From Clostridia bacterium (lineage in GTDB: Bacteria; Bacillota; Clostridia; Oscillospirales; QAMX01): a stretch of DNA of 6,263 nucleotides. Below are positions 5,573-6,263 of the stretch, one piece after another. A program made the position numbers and the translations under genes. Numbering within the stretch: the stretch's first letter is position 1; every line of letters begins with the position of its first letter. The notes under the pieces were generated by a model. It saw only the letters and a list, made by a program, of their open reading frames with translations. It was not told the DNA's origin and did no database searches. The stretch covers positions 1 to 6,263 of the forward strand of contig JAFYLV010000096.1 of the NCBI GenBank assembly GCA_017556885.1, in the 5' to 3' direction.

Positions 5573-6263
5573 TTATCGGGTATGTACAAGACTTGCGACT
5601 GCGGCGCAGAGCGCCTCGCAGAGAAGATCGATCTCGGCCTCTGTGTTTGCCGAATCCAGGGAGATGCGCAGCGCGGAATCGATGCGGTCCGCCGGGATGC
5701 CCATGGCGGTAAGTACGGGACTTTTTTTCCCCTTGGCGCAGGCGCTTCCCGCAGAAAGGCAAATATCTTTTGCGGAGAGAAAGCGCAGCAGCACCTCGCT
5801 TTTATAGCCGGGCAGAAAAACGGTAAAGACATCGGGAACGCCCTGTACGCGCAAAAACTCCAGCCCGGGTACAGAGGCAAGACGTTCTTCCGCATACGTT
5901 CGCAGCGCGAGGATGCGTGTGCGGCGGGCGCCGAGATTTCGTGCACCTTCCTCCGCCGCCGCACCGAAGGCGGCGAGGGCATGCACGTTTTCCGTGCCGG
6001 AGCGCAGGCCGCCTTCCTGGCCGCCGCCGGTGACATGGGGGACGAGACGGACACCTTTTTTGATATACAGTGCACCGCAGCCCTTGAGGCCGTGGATCTT
6101 ATGGGCGCTGAAAGACGCGAGGTCAATATGCGTTAAGGGGATGCGCTCCTTTAAAAAGGACTGAACCATATCACTGTGGAAGAGAACACCGGGATGCGCG
6201 ACCTTGAGACGGCGGCCGATCTCCTCTACGGGCATGCGTGCGCCCGTCTCGTTGCAGACGGCC
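5573..6263 (-). CDS. Cysteine desulfurase (NifS/IscS family), 5' part beyond the window
   Basis: PLP-dependent enzyme that takes sulfur from L-cysteine, leaving alanine and an enzyme-bound persulfide. Only the last 229 codons or so are inside the window, out of about 380. The frame runs unbroken to the edge, and the visible part begins in the family motif (CNETGARMPVEEI, usually NNE), so the ATG at 6235 is internal and not the start. Numbering from that Met: FHSDMVQ holds the PLP-ring Asp (D22) and Q25; SFSAHKIHGLKG holds the PLP lysine K46; GGGQEGGLRSGTEN is at 70-83; and LSAGSACAKGKKSP carries the persulfide Cys C166. Context suggests a dedicated ThiI donor, like NifZ next to ThiI in Bacillus subtilis, rather than the main Fe-S cluster enzyme, since no iscU/nifU-like gene is seen. 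The upstream side is outside the window, so an Fe-S role cannot be ruled out and no symbol is given. Confidence 0.94.
   Translation of the reverse strand, partial: AVCNETGARMPVEEIGRRLKVAHPGVLFHSDMVQSFLKERIPLTHIDLASFSAHKIHGLKGCGALYIKKGVRLVPHVTGGGQEGGLRSGTENVHALAAFGAAAEEGARNLGARRTRILALRTYAEERLASVPGLEFLRVQGVPDVFTVFLPGYKSEVLLRFLSAKDICLSAGSACAKGKKSPVLTAMGIPADRIDSALRISLDSANTEAEIDLLCEALCAAVASLVHTR

Noticed and set aside
4217..6136. Long + strand open frame (639 codons) opposite thiI and the desulfurase
   Set aside because: It lies antisense to two secure genes and has a low-complexity Gly/Ala/His-rich translation with no recognisable domain. It is a by-product of GC-rich codon use on the other strand.

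Overview
The window looks like chromosomal DNA from a GC-rich member of the Clostridia (Bacillota), perhaps an Oscillospirales-type gut anaerobe. This placement is inferred from protein style and gene pairing: a ThiI without a rhodanese domain next to a cysteine desulfurase, and a PiT transporter paired with a DUF47/PhoU-like protein. Shine-Dalgarno sites of the AAAGGAG/GGAGG type fit it. No rRNA or other marker confirms it.

Layout. On the + strand, the window opens inside nth (endonuclease III), which runs to 617 and ends in a strong hairpin terminator (617-657). Everything else is on the - strand. Read in its own direction, from the right edge leftwards, it holds: a 5'-truncated cysteine desulfurase (entering at 6263, ending at 5573); thiI (5557-4376); a DUF47/PhoU-like protein (4335-3682); a PiT-family phosphate transporter (3668-2595); and, after a 117-base gap, a lone ABC exporter with fused membrane and ATPase domains (2477-696). 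The ABC gene converges on nth, and both probably use the shared bidirectional terminator.

How the genes work together. The desulfurase and ThiI form a sulfur relay: persulfide made from cysteine is passed to ThiI for 4-thiouridine in tRNA (position 8), possibly also for the thiazole of thiamine. The DUF47 protein and the PiT transporter form a phosphate-uptake pair. The four genes are spaced by 15, 40 and 13 bases, so they may share a transcript, although the 40-base AT-rich gap between thiI and the DUF47 gene could hold a second promoter.

The unusual part is the ABC exporter. Its DNA (about 658-2600) is clearly more AT-rich than everything around it, it has no obvious partner, and its block is bordered by an imperfect inverted repeat (664-690 and 2589-2608). 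It therefore looks like an acquired single-gene cargo. I found no CRISPR array, tRNA, rRNA, transposase or clear novel multi-gene system. The remaining genes are ordinary housekeeping or transport genes. No stretch longer than 300 bases lacks a gene.
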